This document shows positions 35,124 to 44,859 of a DNA stretch of 64,000 bases, one piece after another. Origin of the DNA: Pseudomonadota bacterium. Lineage in GTDB: Bacteria > Pseudomonadota > Gammaproteobacteria > Pseudomonadales > Azotimanducaceae. Within the stretch, counting starts at the first letter, position 1. Each line of letters begins with the position of its first letter. The notes beneath the pieces are model-generated. The model did no database searches, had not been told where the DNA came from, and saw only the letters and a program-made list of their open reading frames with translations. Location: positions 1-64,000 of the forward strand of contig JAQBUI010000012.1 of NCBI GenBank assembly GCA_027624035.1, read 5' to 3'. The position numbers were made by a program, and so were the translations under genes.

Positions 35124-36320
35124 ATGTTTCACCTGCTACGCGGACTCCGCATCATCGACCTGACCACCGTGGCCCTCGGGCCCTATGCCACGCAGATTCT
35201 CGGGGACTTCGGGGCCGATGTCATCAAGGTGGAGTCCAGCGACGGCGACATCTTCAGGGCACCGCGGCCGGGCCCCCGGGCAGACCTGGGTGCCGGCTTC
35301 ATGAACTACAATCGCAACAAGCGTTCCATTGTGCTGAACCTGAAACTGCCCGCAGGACAGGACGTTCTGAAGCGGCTGGTGCGTGATGCGGACGTACTCG
35401 TGCACAACATGCGAAGTCATTCGGCAGCTCGCCTGGGCGCTTCCTATGAGCAGATGAAGGCCATCAACCCAACGCTCGTGTACTGCTATTCCCCCGGGTT
35501 TGGCGGCCGTGGCCCCGATGCCGACGCGCCCGCGTACGATGACATCATTCAGGCGAGGTCCGGCCTCGCCGCGCTGAACGCCGATTCCGACGGAGTGCCC
35601 CAGTTTGTACGCACCATCGCCTGTGACAAGGTGGTGGGCCTGCATCTGGCACTGGCCGTAATGGGCGGGGTCATCTCAAGAGAACGGAATGGCGAGGGCT
35701 CATGCATCGAGGCACCCATGCTCGAATCCATGGTGTCATTTCTGATGTCGGAGCATCTCGCCGGCCACACGCTCATTCCTCCCGTGGGAGACCTCGGCTA
35801 CGACCGGCTCATGACCAGGAACAGGAGACCGTTCCGGACCCGGGACGGTTACCTCGCAATTCTGCCCTACTCCACCAAACACTGGATCCGATTCTTCACT
35901 GTCTGCGGCCGGGAAGACTGGGCGAACTCGGAGATAGTGACCAATGCCTCCATGCGCAGTGAACATATTGACGAATTGTACGGTCGTATCGCCGAGGCGG
36001 CCCTGACCCGAACCACCGCCGAGTGGCAGCAGATTCTTGCAGACCAGGACATTCCTGCCGCGCCGGTGAGTTCCCTGTCAGACCTCTTCAGCGATGCCCA
36101 TCTCACGGCGACGGACATGTTTCGGGAGGTAAACGATGAGAAGGTTGGCCAGATCCGCGAGATCCGTTCCCCCTTTGAGGTCGACGGCAAGCTCGCTCAT
36201 CAGGACCAACCGGGAACCGTCGCCCCGGGTTTGGGAGAGCACACGGACGAGGTCCTGACCGAAGCAGGCTACCAGGCCTCCGAAATCAAATCGCTCCGGG
36301 AAGCCGGAGCCATCGGCTGA
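35124..36320 (+). CDS. CaiB/BaiF family CoA-transferase
   Basis: The 398-residue protein is a standard-length class III CoA-transferase. It opens with G-L-R-I-I-D-L-T, followed by G-D-F-G-A-D-V-I-K-V-E near 30-39 and the active-site region F-G-G-R-G-P ... P-A-Y-D-D near 130-150, with the catalytic Asp in the Y-D-D segment. It transfers CoA between carboxylates through covalent aspartyl intermediates. The ATG at 35124 has GGGAGG at 35114-35119; the upstream 12 codons are unlikely to be used. It runs convergent with PhyH 3. Substrate unknown. Confidence 0.92.
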   Translation: MFHLLRGLRIIDLTTVALGPYATQILGDFGADVIKVESSDGDIFRAPRPGPRADLGAGFMNYNRNKRSIVLNLKLPAGQDVLKRLVRDADVLVHNMRSHSAARLGASYEQMKAINPTLVYCYSPGFGGRGPDADAPAYDDIIQARSGLAALNADSDGVPQFVRTIACDKVVGLHLALAVMGGVISRERNGEGSCIEAPMLESMVSFLMSEHLAGHTLIPPVGDLGYDRLMTRNRRPFRTRDGYLAILPYSTKHWIRFFTVCGREDWANSEIVTNASMRSEHIDELYGRIAEAALTRTTAEWQQILADQDIPAAPVSSLSDLFSDAHLTATDMFREVNDEKVGQIREIRSPFEVDGKLAHQDQPGTVAPGLGEHTDEVLTEAGYQASEIKSLREAGAIG

Positions 36321-36355
36321 AAACCCAAAGGTACACCGGCTCGCTCGCGAACCAT

Positions 36356-37516
36356 TCAGATCGACAGATCCTTCAGGTTGTAGTTGCGAATCACCCGCTC
36401 ATAGGTCTCATCGGAGAATCGAAAGTCCTCCTCAAGGCCGGCAAACGGGGCGTAGTGATACCGGGGTTCGTCCGGATAGTATTGCGCCCTGGCGTCAATG
36501 GCGACGGCGATGACGCTGGACCGGTCAAATAGTCGCTGCTCATCGTAGATATCCGTACCCTTCTGGCCAAGGACACCCCGGGCGCCCAGAACCGATTTGC
36601 GACGATGGAAGCCGAAGGTCATGGACACCCGCAGGTCCGGAGAGGTATTGGCAAACGAGCAATGCAGGATCTGACGATTGGCGATCGTCACATCACCTGC
36701 CGCACAAATCAGGGGCACCGCACCCGGCAGCTGATCAGACCCGCCATTGGCTGCCACCATGGCGCGAATGTCGACCCGACCCTTCTTGTGGGAACCCGGC
36801 ATCACCCAGAGGCAGTTAGCGACCGTGGCCGGATAGAGCTGAACCTGAAAATTAAAGCCATGGATGCCTTCATCCCAGTCCGGGGAGTCCCAGTGCGTTA
36901 CACCATCCTGATGCCAGGAGACTGAACCGCCCAGACCGGGTTGCTTGACAAATGTCGCGTCGTTGAACGGGACAAAATCGGCCCCGTTGATCGCCTCGGC
37001 GACGCGCAGCAGCAGTGGGTGGCCATACAGGCGCAGTCCGGATTTCATGGTCTGGCACATCCCGCCAATCAAATGCACCACCTCACGCGGCGCGTCCTCC
37101 TCCGGGACGGGCTGGGTCATCCTGGTTGGATGACGCCCCCCCAGCAGATCCGTGCCACCCCATGGGTCCGATAATGGTTTGATAAGGCTGTAGGGGCTGC
37201 GCGCAAACTCCTGCCCGAATGCCGGGCGTCCCTTCGCATCAACCGTGGATTCCTGGTCAACCGGCGCATGCTCGAGCAGGTAGTCGGTCTCGGCCCGAAG
37301 TTCTGCAATCTCGGCGGCATCGATCACACCCTCAAAGACATAGAAGCCGTGCTTCCAATAGGCCTCCAGAATGTCCGGTGCCAGCTTGCCATCAGCGTCG
37401 AGCCGGAGCGGTCCGCGATTGCCGATTTCAAGGGCCCGTTGCCGCCCGCTTTCGAAGTAATCCGCCATCATGCTGGCGTGTTCCGTTGCAGATGGTATTT
37501 TGACCATTTCGGACAT
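36356..37516 (-). CDS. Phytanoyl-CoA dioxygenase (PhyH) family protein 3
   Basis: This 386-residue oxygenase has H202-x-D204 (S-W-H-Q-D-G), distal H285 (I-L-H-C-S) and R296 (L-R-V-S-M). It has a longer N-terminal region (1-60) than PhyH 1. A strong AGGAGGGT site supports the ATG at 37516. The 5' untranslated region contains a 6-bp GC hairpin (37538-37554). The gene is divergent from the PqaA-type hydrolase gene across 249 bp. Cytoplasmic; substrate unknown. Confidence 0.88.
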   Translation of the reverse strand: MSEMVKIPSATEHASMMADYFESGRQRALEIGNRGPLRLDADGKLAPDILEAYWKHGFYVFEGVIDAAEIAELRAETDYLLEHAPVDQESTVDAKGRPAFGQEFARSPYSLIKPLSDPWGGTDLLGGRHPTRMTQPVPEEDAPREVVHLIGGMCQTMKSGLRLYGHPLLLRVAEAINGADFVPFNDATFVKQPGLGGSVSWHQDGVTHWDSPDWDEGIHGFNFQVQLYPATVANCLWVMPGSHKKGRVDIRAMVAANGGSDQLPGAVPLICAAGDVTIANRQILHCSFANTSPDLRVSMTFGFHRRKSVLGARGVLGQKGTDIYDEQRLFDRSSVIAVAIDARAQYYPDEPRYHYAPFAGLEEDFRFSDETYERVIRNYNLKDLSI

Positions 37517-37537
37517 TCTGACCCTCCTGACCTGGTC

Positions 37538-37554
37538 CCGGGGAACTGCCCCGG
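37538..37554. promoter_or_regulatory. GC-rich hairpin in the 5' region of PhyH 3
   Basis: CCGGGG-AACTG-CCCCGG forms a 6-bp GC stem with a 5-base loop, 22-38 bases upstream of the PhyH 3 ATG. It could influence translation or terminate a short leader, but no U-tract follows. The rest of the 37517-37765 intergenic region shows no further feature I can support. Confidence 0.35.
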
Positions 37555-37765
37555 ATCGCTCGATACGTCCCAATTCCTGCTCCAGTATACCAACCGCAGG
37601 GCCGCCAGGCATCGACCGATCAGGCAATGTAGTTGAAATGGCTAAGCAACTGCCCCTGTCCCTGACGACACGACGCTATTGCAGGAATCCTTGGGCCTCC
37701 ATAGGGCCATGGCCTGCCGGAATGATCTGTGAGATGCTGCACTCCCTGTTGTTCTTTGGCCGCCC

Positions 37766-39460
37766 ATGTTTCAACTCCCTCTGCTCCGAAGCACCGTCTG
37801 GATGATATCTGTCGTAACGGCCGTGATGGCCTCAACCGCAAGCGGTGAACTCCCACGGAAGACTGCGATCGACGACTATATCAGCCAGCCGGACGACAGC
37901 TATCGATGGGAGGTGATCAACACAGGTTCCGTTGACGGCGTCCGGTCCGTCGTAGTCGATTTCGTGTCCCAGACCTGGCGCACGGACGAGGAGGTGAACC
38001 AGCCGCAATGGCAGCACTGGCTGACCCTGGCCATCCCGGAGAACGCCGATGCAACTGACGTGGGGCTGCTGTTCATCGGCGGTGGCAGCAACGGACGTGA
38101 ACCGCCTGGCGAGGCCAGTGCGCGCTCGGTCGCCATGGCGAAGGCGACCGGCTCTATCGTGGCGGAACTTCGAATGGTCCCCAACCAACCTCTGATCTTC
38201 CATGGCGACGGCATCAAGCGCACGGAAGATGACCTGATCGGCTATACCTGGGACCGGTTTCTGGAGTCAGGTGATTCAACCTGGCTGGCCAGGAACCCCA
38301 TGGTGAAGAGCGCAGTTCGGGCCATGGATACATTGACCGCTGTGGCAGCACTGGACCGGTTCGGCAACCGCACTGTGTCGAGATTCGTCGTCGCCGGCGG
38401 ATCAAAGCGGGGCTGGACCACGTGGCTCACAGGGGCCATGGATGATCGAGTGATCGGGATCGTTCCCATCGTGATCGACGTGGTCAACGCTGACCCTTCC
38501 ATGCGCCAGCACTTTGCCGCCTATGGGTTCTGGGCGCCGTCTGTCGGCAACTATGTCGACCACAACATCATGCAGCGCCTGAATCATCCCCGCCTGAGAC
38601 AGGCTTACGAACTGGTAGATCCCTATTACTATCGCCACCGGCTGACCATGCCGAAGCTGATTCTGAATGCGGCCGGCGATCAGTTTTTTCTGCCAGACTC
38701 ATCTCACTTCTACTGGGATGAATTGAGGGGCGAGAATTATCTGCGATACGTCGCCAACGGAGACCATGGCCTGGATGATACGGATGCACTCGAGAGTCTC
38801 ATCGCCTTCTTCTCACTCATCCGGAACAACCAAAAGCCCCCTCAGTTCAACTGGACCCGGTCAGCCGATGGCGAACTCCTGGTGATGGCAGCCGATGAGC
38901 CACAAAAGGCGCTGCTGTGGCAGGCGACCAATCCCCGGGCCCGGGACTTTCGGGTTGAAACCATCGGCCGTGCCTATACCAGCACCCCGATTGCTCCGGA
39001 TCGCGATGGCCTGTTCCGTATGAAGCTGGCCCCGCCGCCCTCGGGGTGGACCGCATACTTTGTGGAGCTTCAATACGATGTTCAAGACGGTGCAGGCGCC
39101 ACGGTGCCACTCAAGCTCACAACCGATGTCACCGTGACGCCAGATGCACTGCCCTTTGCCAACAAACGCCCTGACCTGCCGGCCTCGGTGACCCTGATCT
39201 GTACCGCCGCGGACCGGGAACACGCGACACGGATTGTTGATGCCGTCTCCGATGCGCTACACGATGCGCAGTTCATCGCCGATGAGCTGCGCAGTCACAT
39301 TGATGGCCCTAAGCTATACCTCAACTGGACACCTGCCCAGAGCATCTACAAAGGTCCGCCTGATGTGCAGGCATTTCTGGCCAAACAGGAATGCGAGGAC
39401 TTCCAGTACCAGCTTGAGTCAGGTCCCGGTATGACGCTGCCGCCCGTCTCGACACGATAA
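37766..39460 (+). CDS. PhoPQ-activated pathogenicity-related (PqaA-type) alpha/beta hydrolase
   Basis: The 564-residue exported protein has an N-terminal signal peptide (hydrophobic 8-25) and the PqaA family core. A nucleophile elbow G-G-S-K-R-G lies near residue 213 and a candidate catalytic His in N-G-D-H-G-L near 334, with an acidic residue in D-Q-F-F-L-P-D near 307. A beta-rich C-terminal domain follows from about 370. PqaA-like proteins are periplasmic or secreted with poorly known substrates. The ATG has a weak ribosome site; an in-frame ATG at 37802 would still leave a short signal. It is followed 83 bp later by the DUF5916 outer-membrane protein. Confidence 0.85.
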   Translation: MFQLPLLRSTVWMISVVTAVMASTASGELPRKTAIDDYISQPDDSYRWEVINTGSVDGVRSVVVDFVSQTWRTDEEVNQPQWQHWLTLAIPENADATDVGLLFIGGGSNGREPPGEASARSVAMAKATGSIVAELRMVPNQPLIFHGDGIKRTEDDLIGYTWDRFLESGDSTWLARNPMVKSAVRAMDTLTAVAALDRFGNRTVSRFVVAGGSKRGWTTWLTGAMDDRVIGIVPIVIDVVNADPSMRQHFAAYGFWAPSVGNYVDHNIMQRLNHPRLRQAYELVDPYYYRHRLTMPKLILNAAGDQFFLPDSSHFYWDELRGENYLRYVANGDHGLDDTDALESLIAFFSLIRNNQKPPQFNWTRSADGELLVMAADEPQKALLWQATNPRARDFRVETIGRAYTSTPIAPDRDGLFRMKLAPPPSGWTAYFVELQYDVQDGAGATVPLKLTTDVTVTPDALPFANKRPDLPASVTLICTAADREHATRIVDAVSDALHDAQFIADELRSHIDGPKLYLNWTPAQSIYKGPPDVQAFLAKQECEDFQYQLESGPGMTLPPVSTR

Positions 39461-39543
39461 TGCTCTCAAAATGGCCCCTGCCAGACGTCATGGCAAGTGT
39501 CACTTCCCTGCGATAGTATTCGCCCCGCCTGAAGGGGAGTCAT

Positions 39544-41685
39544 GTGAAACTGTTGGTCCGAACGATCGTCGCGTTGTTGTGTGCTGTGTCTGTGGAAGTC
39601 ACCCTTGCCTCTCCGCAGGCGCGAGCCACGCGCCTGGGGGTCTCTCCCACACTGGATGGTGAAGTGCTCACCGACCACGCCTGGTCTCAGCTGACCCCTA
39701 TCACCGCATTCACCCAGCAACGACCTGGCGAGGGCATGCCGGCCTCGAAACGAACAGAAGTCTATGTCGGCTTCATGGACGATGCGCTTTTCGTTGGTGT
39801 CGTCTGCTACGACGAAACTCCTTCACTGATCACCGTGACCAACCAGAATCGAGACGCGAGCCTCAACGACACCGACAGTTTTCGTATGGTCATTGACGCT
39901 TTCCAGTCGGGTCAGCACGGGCTGATCTTCGGTACCAACCCGACCGGGCTGGAATACGATGGCCAGGTATCCAATGAGACTGGCAGCCGCTTTGGCAATG
40001 GTGGCTTCGATCTGAACTGGGATACCACCTGGCAGGCAGAGGCCGCCATCGGGGCCCACGGCTGGAGCGCGGAAATGCGCATTCCCTTCTCGTCGCTGCG
40101 GTACCCGGCCGGGGACATTCAGCAATGGGGGTTCAACTTCGAACGCACGATCCGCCGAAGCAATGAAGTCACACACTGGGCCCCCCTGCCAAGGCAATAC
40201 GCCATGAACCGGGTTTCCCTCGCTGGCGCCATCACCGGGATCGAGGTACCTCCACAGCGCAACTTCATCGTGACGCCCTATGCCCTTTCGCGTCAGGCCA
40301 GGGGCGGCAATGCGACACGAGACAAGGACACCGAATTCGGGCTGGACGCCAAGTATTCCATCACGCCCAGCCTTACCCTTGACGCCACCATCAATACGGA
40401 TTTCGCGCAGGTTGAGGTCGACAGTCAGCAGGTTAACCTGAACCGGTTCAGCCTGTTCTTTCCGGAAAAGCGCCCCTTCTTCCAGGAGAATTCAAGCCAG
40501 TTCAGGGTCGGCGCGAGTGGGGTCGAACTGTTCTTCTCCCGCCGAATCGGCATCGGCCCGGGAGGGGTACCGCTACCCATCGCTGGTGGCCTGCGCCTGT
40601 CTGGCAAAGCCGGCCCATCCACCAACGTCGGATTGCTTGCGATGCGTTCCAAAGCAGTACCTGGCATCGCGCCGGAAAACGATTTTGCAGTGGTGCGGTT
40701 ACGACAGGAACTGTCCGGCCGGTCTGCCGTCGGGATGCTGTTTGTCGGCCGGGACGGTGGCGGCAGCGACAATCAAACCTGGGCCGTGGACGGGAGGTGG
40801 GGGGTCGGAGAAAAAGTGACCCTGGCCGGTTTGGTCGCCAAAACCAGCACGCCTGGAATCACGGACGATGATCACGCCTACAACCTGCATGCGGCCTACG
40901 ACACCAAGACCTGGTCGTTCAATACCACCCTGACGGAAGTCGGTAACGGCTTCAATCCGGAAGTAGGGTTTCTCTCAAGAAAGAACTTCAGGCGCCTGGA
41001 CGTGTTCGGGCTCCGTAGCATCCGGGCAGCGGAGTCGAGTGCCATCCTCGAGTATAAACCCCATGCAAGCTACACCGGCTACTGGGATTTCGATGGCTTC
41101 TACGAAACCGGCCGCTGGCATTTCGACAGTTCCATCGAGTGGAAGAACGGCGGCGAACTGCACACAGCCGTGAACCTCAACCACGAAGGCGTGAAGGCAC
41201 CTTTTGAAATTTCCTCCGGCGTGTTTGTGGCAGCGGACAGCTATGACGAGACCGAATTGTCCGTGTTTGCCTCCACTGACCGGAGCGCCGCCATTCGAAC
41301 CGGCTTCGGACTGAACGCAGGCGGTTTTTTCGGTGGCGAGCGGCTGGGGCTGTCTCCCTACGTCGCGTACCGGCCGAACGAAGCATTTGAGGCCTCTGTC
41401 TCCTGGAATTACAACGACATCCGATTGCCGGGCGGGGATTTCGATGTCGGGCTCACGAACGTTCGGATCAGCTATTCCTTTTCGTCCAGAATGTCCTTTG
41501 CGGCACTGCTCCAGCACAACGACAGAGACCAGGTGCTCGCCACCAATCTGCGCTTCTCCTGGCTCCAGGACGCCAATACCGGGCTCCACATCGTCTACAA
41601 CGAGACTGACGATGACATCAACGCGCCGGGCAGACCCCGCCGTGAATTCATCATCAAGTACAGCCATCAACTCAGCGTCTATTGA
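39544..41685 (+). CDS. DUF5916 outer-membrane protein with CBM9-like N-terminal domain
   Basis: The 713-residue protein starts at a GTG (39544) after a GGGGAG ribosome site and has a signal peptide of about 22 residues. Residues 35-200 form a carbohydrate-binding family 9-like beta-sandwich (P-T-L-D-G-E near 35, W-x-A-E-M-R-I-P-F near 180). The rest is a predicted outer-membrane barrel with alternating strands ending in an aromatic Tyr, plus the D-x-N-R-F-S-L-F-F-P-E-K-R-P-F-F block near 300, a DUF5916 signature. Function unknown; likely surface binding or uptake. High confidence in family. Confidence 0.87.
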   Translation: MKLLVRTIVALLCAVSVEVTLASPQARATRLGVSPTLDGEVLTDHAWSQLTPITAFTQQRPGEGMPASKRTEVYVGFMDDALFVGVVCYDETPSLITVTNQNRDASLNDTDSFRMVIDAFQSGQHGLIFGTNPTGLEYDGQVSNETGSRFGNGGFDLNWDTTWQAEAAIGAHGWSAEMRIPFSSLRYPAGDIQQWGFNFERTIRRSNEVTHWAPLPRQYAMNRVSLAGAITGIEVPPQRNFIVTPYALSRQARGGNATRDKDTEFGLDAKYSITPSLTLDATINTDFAQVEVDSQQVNLNRFSLFFPEKRPFFQENSSQFRVGASGVELFFSRRIGIGPGGVPLPIAGGLRLSGKAGPSTNVGLLAMRSKAVPGIAPENDFAVVRLRQELSGRSAVGMLFVGRDGGGSDNQTWAVDGRWGVGEKVTLAGLVAKTSTPGITDDDHAYNLHAAYDTKTWSFNTTLTEVGNGFNPEVGFLSRKNFRRLDVFGLRSIRAAESSAILEYKPHASYTGYWDFDGFYETGRWHFDSSIEWKNGGELHTAVNLNHEGVKAPFEISSGVFVAADSYDETELSVFASTDRSAAIRTGFGLNAGGFFGGERLGLSPYVAYRPNEAFEASVSWNYNDIRLPGGDFDVGLTNVRISYSFSSRMSFAALLQHNDRDQVLATNLRFSWLQDANTGLHIVYNETDDDINAPGRPRREFIIKYSHQLSVY

Positions 41686-41729
41686 GGCATCTGCAGCGCT
41701 TGCAGCACTGCCCCAGGAGTGAATCCGGC

Positions 41730-42545
41730 TTACTCATCTCTTCGCCGGGGCCGACCGGGGCGCCCCTGATAGCGCGCATTGGGCGACTCGAGAATGGCCA
41801 GCTTGCGGTCATCCATGTCCGGGTACTGCCGGAATTCTTCGGGGTCGTAGAAATTCGCAGCCCAGCTTGTCCCATGGGGCGAGAACTTGTAAAAGACGGT
41901 TGTGCGCGGCGCATCGACGGTCCAGGGCAATGTGCCGTGGGTGAGCGTCTCGGTAAAGACAATCGCGTCGCCCGGCTTTGCAGGCACTCGGGTCACGGAT
42001 TCATGCACTCCTTTTGACAGGTCCCGCCAGCGACCGGGCAAGGACAGGTTGGCCTTGTGCGTACCGGGAATGCAGCCAAAGCCCCCACCGTTCGGATGGG
42101 TGTCATACAGCTCAAAAGCGACCGCGACCAGCCCATTGAAGAATCGTCCATCGTGGTAGCGGAAGAACTGACTGCCACCGGTGGCCTTCCAGTCACCATG
42201 TAACATGGCCCCTTTGAAACCTTTTCTGATGTGGGTGTGGACGTTGATGTGGTCGATACGAAACGTCGGCAGCGGCTCTCGCTCACCGGCACGACCCTGC
42301 CTTGCGGCGAGCAGCGGACCGTTGCCGATCATCTGCTCCAGAATTGGCGACAGCCCCGGCAGATCCAGAAGATCGCGCCACGCCTCTCCCCAGTGCAGGG
42401 GGCCCTGCTGATCCGAGGCGTCATCCCACTGTTCCACGGGCTGACGCAGCGTCTCCTTCAGTGCCTGGATCTGTGCGTCGCTTACGACGTTCCGAACGAC
42501 AATGTAGCCAAAAGTGTCAAACAGGAAACGCTGTTCCTCTGTCAT
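41730..42545 (-). CDS. Phytanoyl-CoA dioxygenase (PhyH) family protein 4
   Basis: This 271-residue oxygenase has H116-x-D118 (L-H-G-D-W), distal H203 (L-T-H-G-T) and R214 (P-R-T-T-V). It begins with the usual F-x-x-x-G-Y-I-V-V-R-N motif. The C-terminus is basic and proline-rich (G-R-P-G-R-P-R-R-R). It lies between the DUF5916 and PurU genes on the opposite strand, and so is probably expressed alone. Substrate unknown. Confidence 0.87.
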   Translation of the reverse strand: MTEEQRFLFDTFGYIVVRNVVSDAQIQALKETLRQPVEQWDDASDQQGPLHWGEAWRDLLDLPGLSPILEQMIGNGPLLAARQGRAGEREPLPTFRIDHINVHTHIRKGFKGAMLHGDWKATGGSQFFRYHDGRFFNGLVAVAFELYDTHPNGGGFGCIPGTHKANLSLPGRWRDLSKGVHESVTRVPAKPGDAIVFTETLTHGTLPWTVDAPRTTVFYKFSPHGTSWAANFYDPEEFRQYPDMDDRKLAILESPNARYQGRPGRPRRRDE

Positions 42546-42665
42546 GGTGCCAATCTCCCAACCTTGTTGTGCCTCATTGTTTCCTCTGTCTCCGCCGAAG
42601 GCGCTCTGACATAATACGCGACCCGGTGACAGGCGACACCGATCAAGTCAATCTGGAGTTAGCGC

Positions 42666-43505
42666 GTGGAGTACATCATCAACCTGTCGTGTCCCGACAA
42701 GCCGGGGCTGGTCAGAAGCGTGTCCGACTGGTTGTTCGGCCACGGCTGCAACATCCTGGACAGCCACCAGTATGGCGATGCCGGCAGTAATCGATTCTTC
42801 ATGCGGATCCACTTTAGCGGCAGCCCCACTCATTCCGAACTGGTCCATTCCTTCCGACCCATAGGCACGGCAAATGACATGAACTGGGATATCTGGGATA
42901 CCTCGCTCAAGCCAGATGTGCTCATCATGGTGTCAAGGCAGGATCACTGCCTCATGGACCTGCTCTACAGGACCCGCCAGAAGGAGTTGCCCGTCAACAT
43001 CCCGCTCGTCGTCTCCAATCACCGGGATGCCTACCCGCTGGTGGCGGGCGATGACATTGATTTCCTACACCTGCCTGTGGATGCGGACAACAAGCGGGCC
43101 CAGGAGGAACGGCTGATTGGCGAGATTGAACGCAGGGGAATCGATTTTGTGGTGCTTGCACGCTATATGCAGATATTGAGCCCCTGGGTGTGCGAGCAAC
43201 TCGCCGGCCGCATCATCAACATACACCACTCGTTTCTGCCAGGGTTCAAGGGTGCCCGGCCCTACTCCCAGGCGCGGGACCGTGGCGTCAAACTGATCGG
43301 CGCGACGGCCCACTATGTAACGCCGGACCTGGATGAGGGCCCTATCATCGAACAGGGCGTCGAGCGGGTGGATCATCGCATGAATGCGGCGCAACTGGCC
43401 GAGGTCGGCCGGGACATCGAACGCATCGTGCTGGCAAAGGCGGTCCGATATCAGGCCGAGAGACGGATTCTGCTCAACGGAAACCGGACGGTGGTATTCC
43501 AGTAG
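42666..43505 (+). CDS. purU: Formyltetrahydrofolate deformylase PurU
   Basis: The 279-residue enzyme starts at GTG 42666 with GGAG upstream. Residues 1-75 are an ACT regulatory domain (S-C-P-D-K-P-G-L-V). Residues 85-275 are the formyl-transfer domain with V-S-N-H-R-D near 117-121, I-N-I-H-H-S-F near 184-190 (catalytic Asn and His) and the T-P-D-L-D-E-G-P-I-I segment near 219-228 (catalytic Asp). It hydrolyses 10-formyl-tetrahydrofolate to formate and tetrahydrofolate, balancing the one-carbon pool. Length and motifs match the family exactly. Confidence 0.96.
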   Translation: MEYIINLSCPDKPGLVRSVSDWLFGHGCNILDSHQYGDAGSNRFFMRIHFSGSPTHSELVHSFRPIGTANDMNWDIWDTSLKPDVLIMVSRQDHCLMDLLYRTRQKELPVNIPLVVSNHRDAYPLVAGDDIDFLHLPVDADNKRAQEERLIGEIERRGIDFVVLARYMQILSPWVCEQLAGRIINIHHSFLPGFKGARPYSQARDRGVKLIGATAHYVTPDLDEGPIIEQGVERVDHRMNAAQLAEVGRDIERIVLAKAVRYQAERRILLNGNRTVVFQ

Positions 43506-43561
43506 TCCTGTTCCCCGCCCCTACGAACTGCCCGGTCTGAACTGCCGCCTCAGAGGCAGCG

Positions 43562-44764
43562 TCAGTAGATCGTCGCCCCGGAGCCGCCCTGTTCTCGCGC
43601 ACGCTGGGTCAATTCAGCATCGGTGGTGATCGCGAACATACCGGCGGGTCCCCGAATCTTGTGGACCATCAGCCTGTCCAGTTCCCGGCGTTCATGCTCG
43701 GTCACCTGATCAACCACATCACTCGACAGAAACGCCTTGAAGGTCGCACTCGTATCCATGAAGGGAATGATGTAGCCCGGTATGAAGGCCTGGATCATGG
43801 CGCCCCGCTTCCGGTTCGTTCGATTGACGCCGGCACAATGCCAGGTGCGTGAATCGTACAGCACAATACTGCCTGCCGGCGCTTCAATGACCTCCGCGTC
43901 CGGACCACCATAGGGCAGGCCATGCTCGGCACGATGGCCACGTCGGAAGGTATCGTTGGTGACCCCCCATTCTGCTGGAGGTGCCTGGTTCGAGGTGTGG
44001 GAGCCCAGTTTGAAGCGAGTCGCCCCATTCTCAAAGGTGAAGTCCGACACGCACAGATTCCGTTGCATGCCGAGAACCAGCTCACCTGCAGAGACCGGAA
44101 TCCGGTCGCCGGTGCCCCAGAGATAGGGGAAATCCGTATGCCAGCCCTGGACTTCCCGCTTGCCATCATCCGGTGGCAGCGAGGACACCCCCGGAGGATG
44201 CCCGACCTTGATGTCCCGGGTCTGCATGTACTGGCGCGCCAACCAGAGTGACACCGGTTCAACCGTCGCCCGGGTCACGGCGGGGTCCTGGGCGATGGGA
44301 TTGACTTTGACCGGTTCCTGACCTTCATAGGCCTCCACGCATCCCACCCGCTGTAACCCGTCCACTACCGACGCCGGCAGAATGGAAGTGAGGGCTACCC
44401 AACCTTCCCGCTTCAGTGTTTCAAGATAGACTGACGGCATTTTCTCCGGACCGTGACCCACGGTGAAGCAGGCCGCGTTGCCATCCACATGGCCCTCGGC
44501 GTTGATCGAAGTCCCGCCCAGCAGCAGTTCACTACGCTGTTCGACCTCAGGGTGGGTCGCCTGGACCACGAGGCCCGTCACGACATGGCGGAAGTCGTCG
44601 CCGCTTCTGTCCCAGATGGCCTGATCGTCCACATCGCCCTGCAACGCCAGCGACGTACCATCTGTCGAACACAGATAGTCACCGCTCGGGGCAATCAGAT
44701 AGGAAAAATGATGGCTTGGCTTCTTAACGCGCACGATGCGCGGACCATTGCTTTCAGATGTCAC
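43562..44764 (-). CDS. Phytanoyl-CoA dioxygenase (PhyH) family protein 5 with N-terminal extension
   Basis: This 400-residue protein has the PhyH core in its second half: H209-x-D211 (W-H-T-D-F), distal H309 (T-W-H-C-A) and R320 (K-R-G-A-M). The first roughly 105 residues form an extra beta-rich region (Y-L-I-A-P-S-G-D-Y-L-C ...) that I do not recognise. I chose the GTG at 44764, preceded by GAGGAC at good spacing; a TTG at 44788 would add eight residues. It follows a crotonase gene on the same strand after 95 bp, so co-transcription is possible. Substrate unknown. Confidence 0.85.
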   Translation of the reverse strand: MTSESNGPRIVRVKKPSHHFSYLIAPSGDYLCSTDGTSLALQGDVDDQAIWDRSGDDFRHVVTGLVVQATHPEVEQRSELLLGGTSINAEGHVDGNAACFTVGHGPEKMPSVYLETLKREGWVALTSILPASVVDGLQRVGCVEAYEGQEPVKVNPIAQDPAVTRATVEPVSLWLARQYMQTRDIKVGHPPGVSSLPPDDGKREVQGWHTDFPYLWGTGDRIPVSAGELVLGMQRNLCVSDFTFENGATRFKLGSHTSNQAPPAEWGVTNDTFRRGHRAEHGLPYGGPDAEVIEAPAGSIVLYDSRTWHCAGVNRTNRKRGAMIQAFIPGYIIPFMDTSATFKAFLSSDVVDQVTEHERRELDRLMVHKIRGPAGMFAITTDAELTQRAREQGGSGATIY

Positions 44765-44859
44765 GTAATGTCCTCTATGGTTGGTCAACTATTATCCGCA
44801 TATCAGGGCGACAGCTTCCCGATTCTCAGGCCGCAACCGGCCCGAACACAGGCTTGCCG

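Noticed and set aside
43542-43559. A terminator hairpin between purU and PhyH 5 (CTGCC ... GGCAG)
   Set aside because: The stem is only five base pairs with an eight-base loop and no U-tract, too weak to claim.
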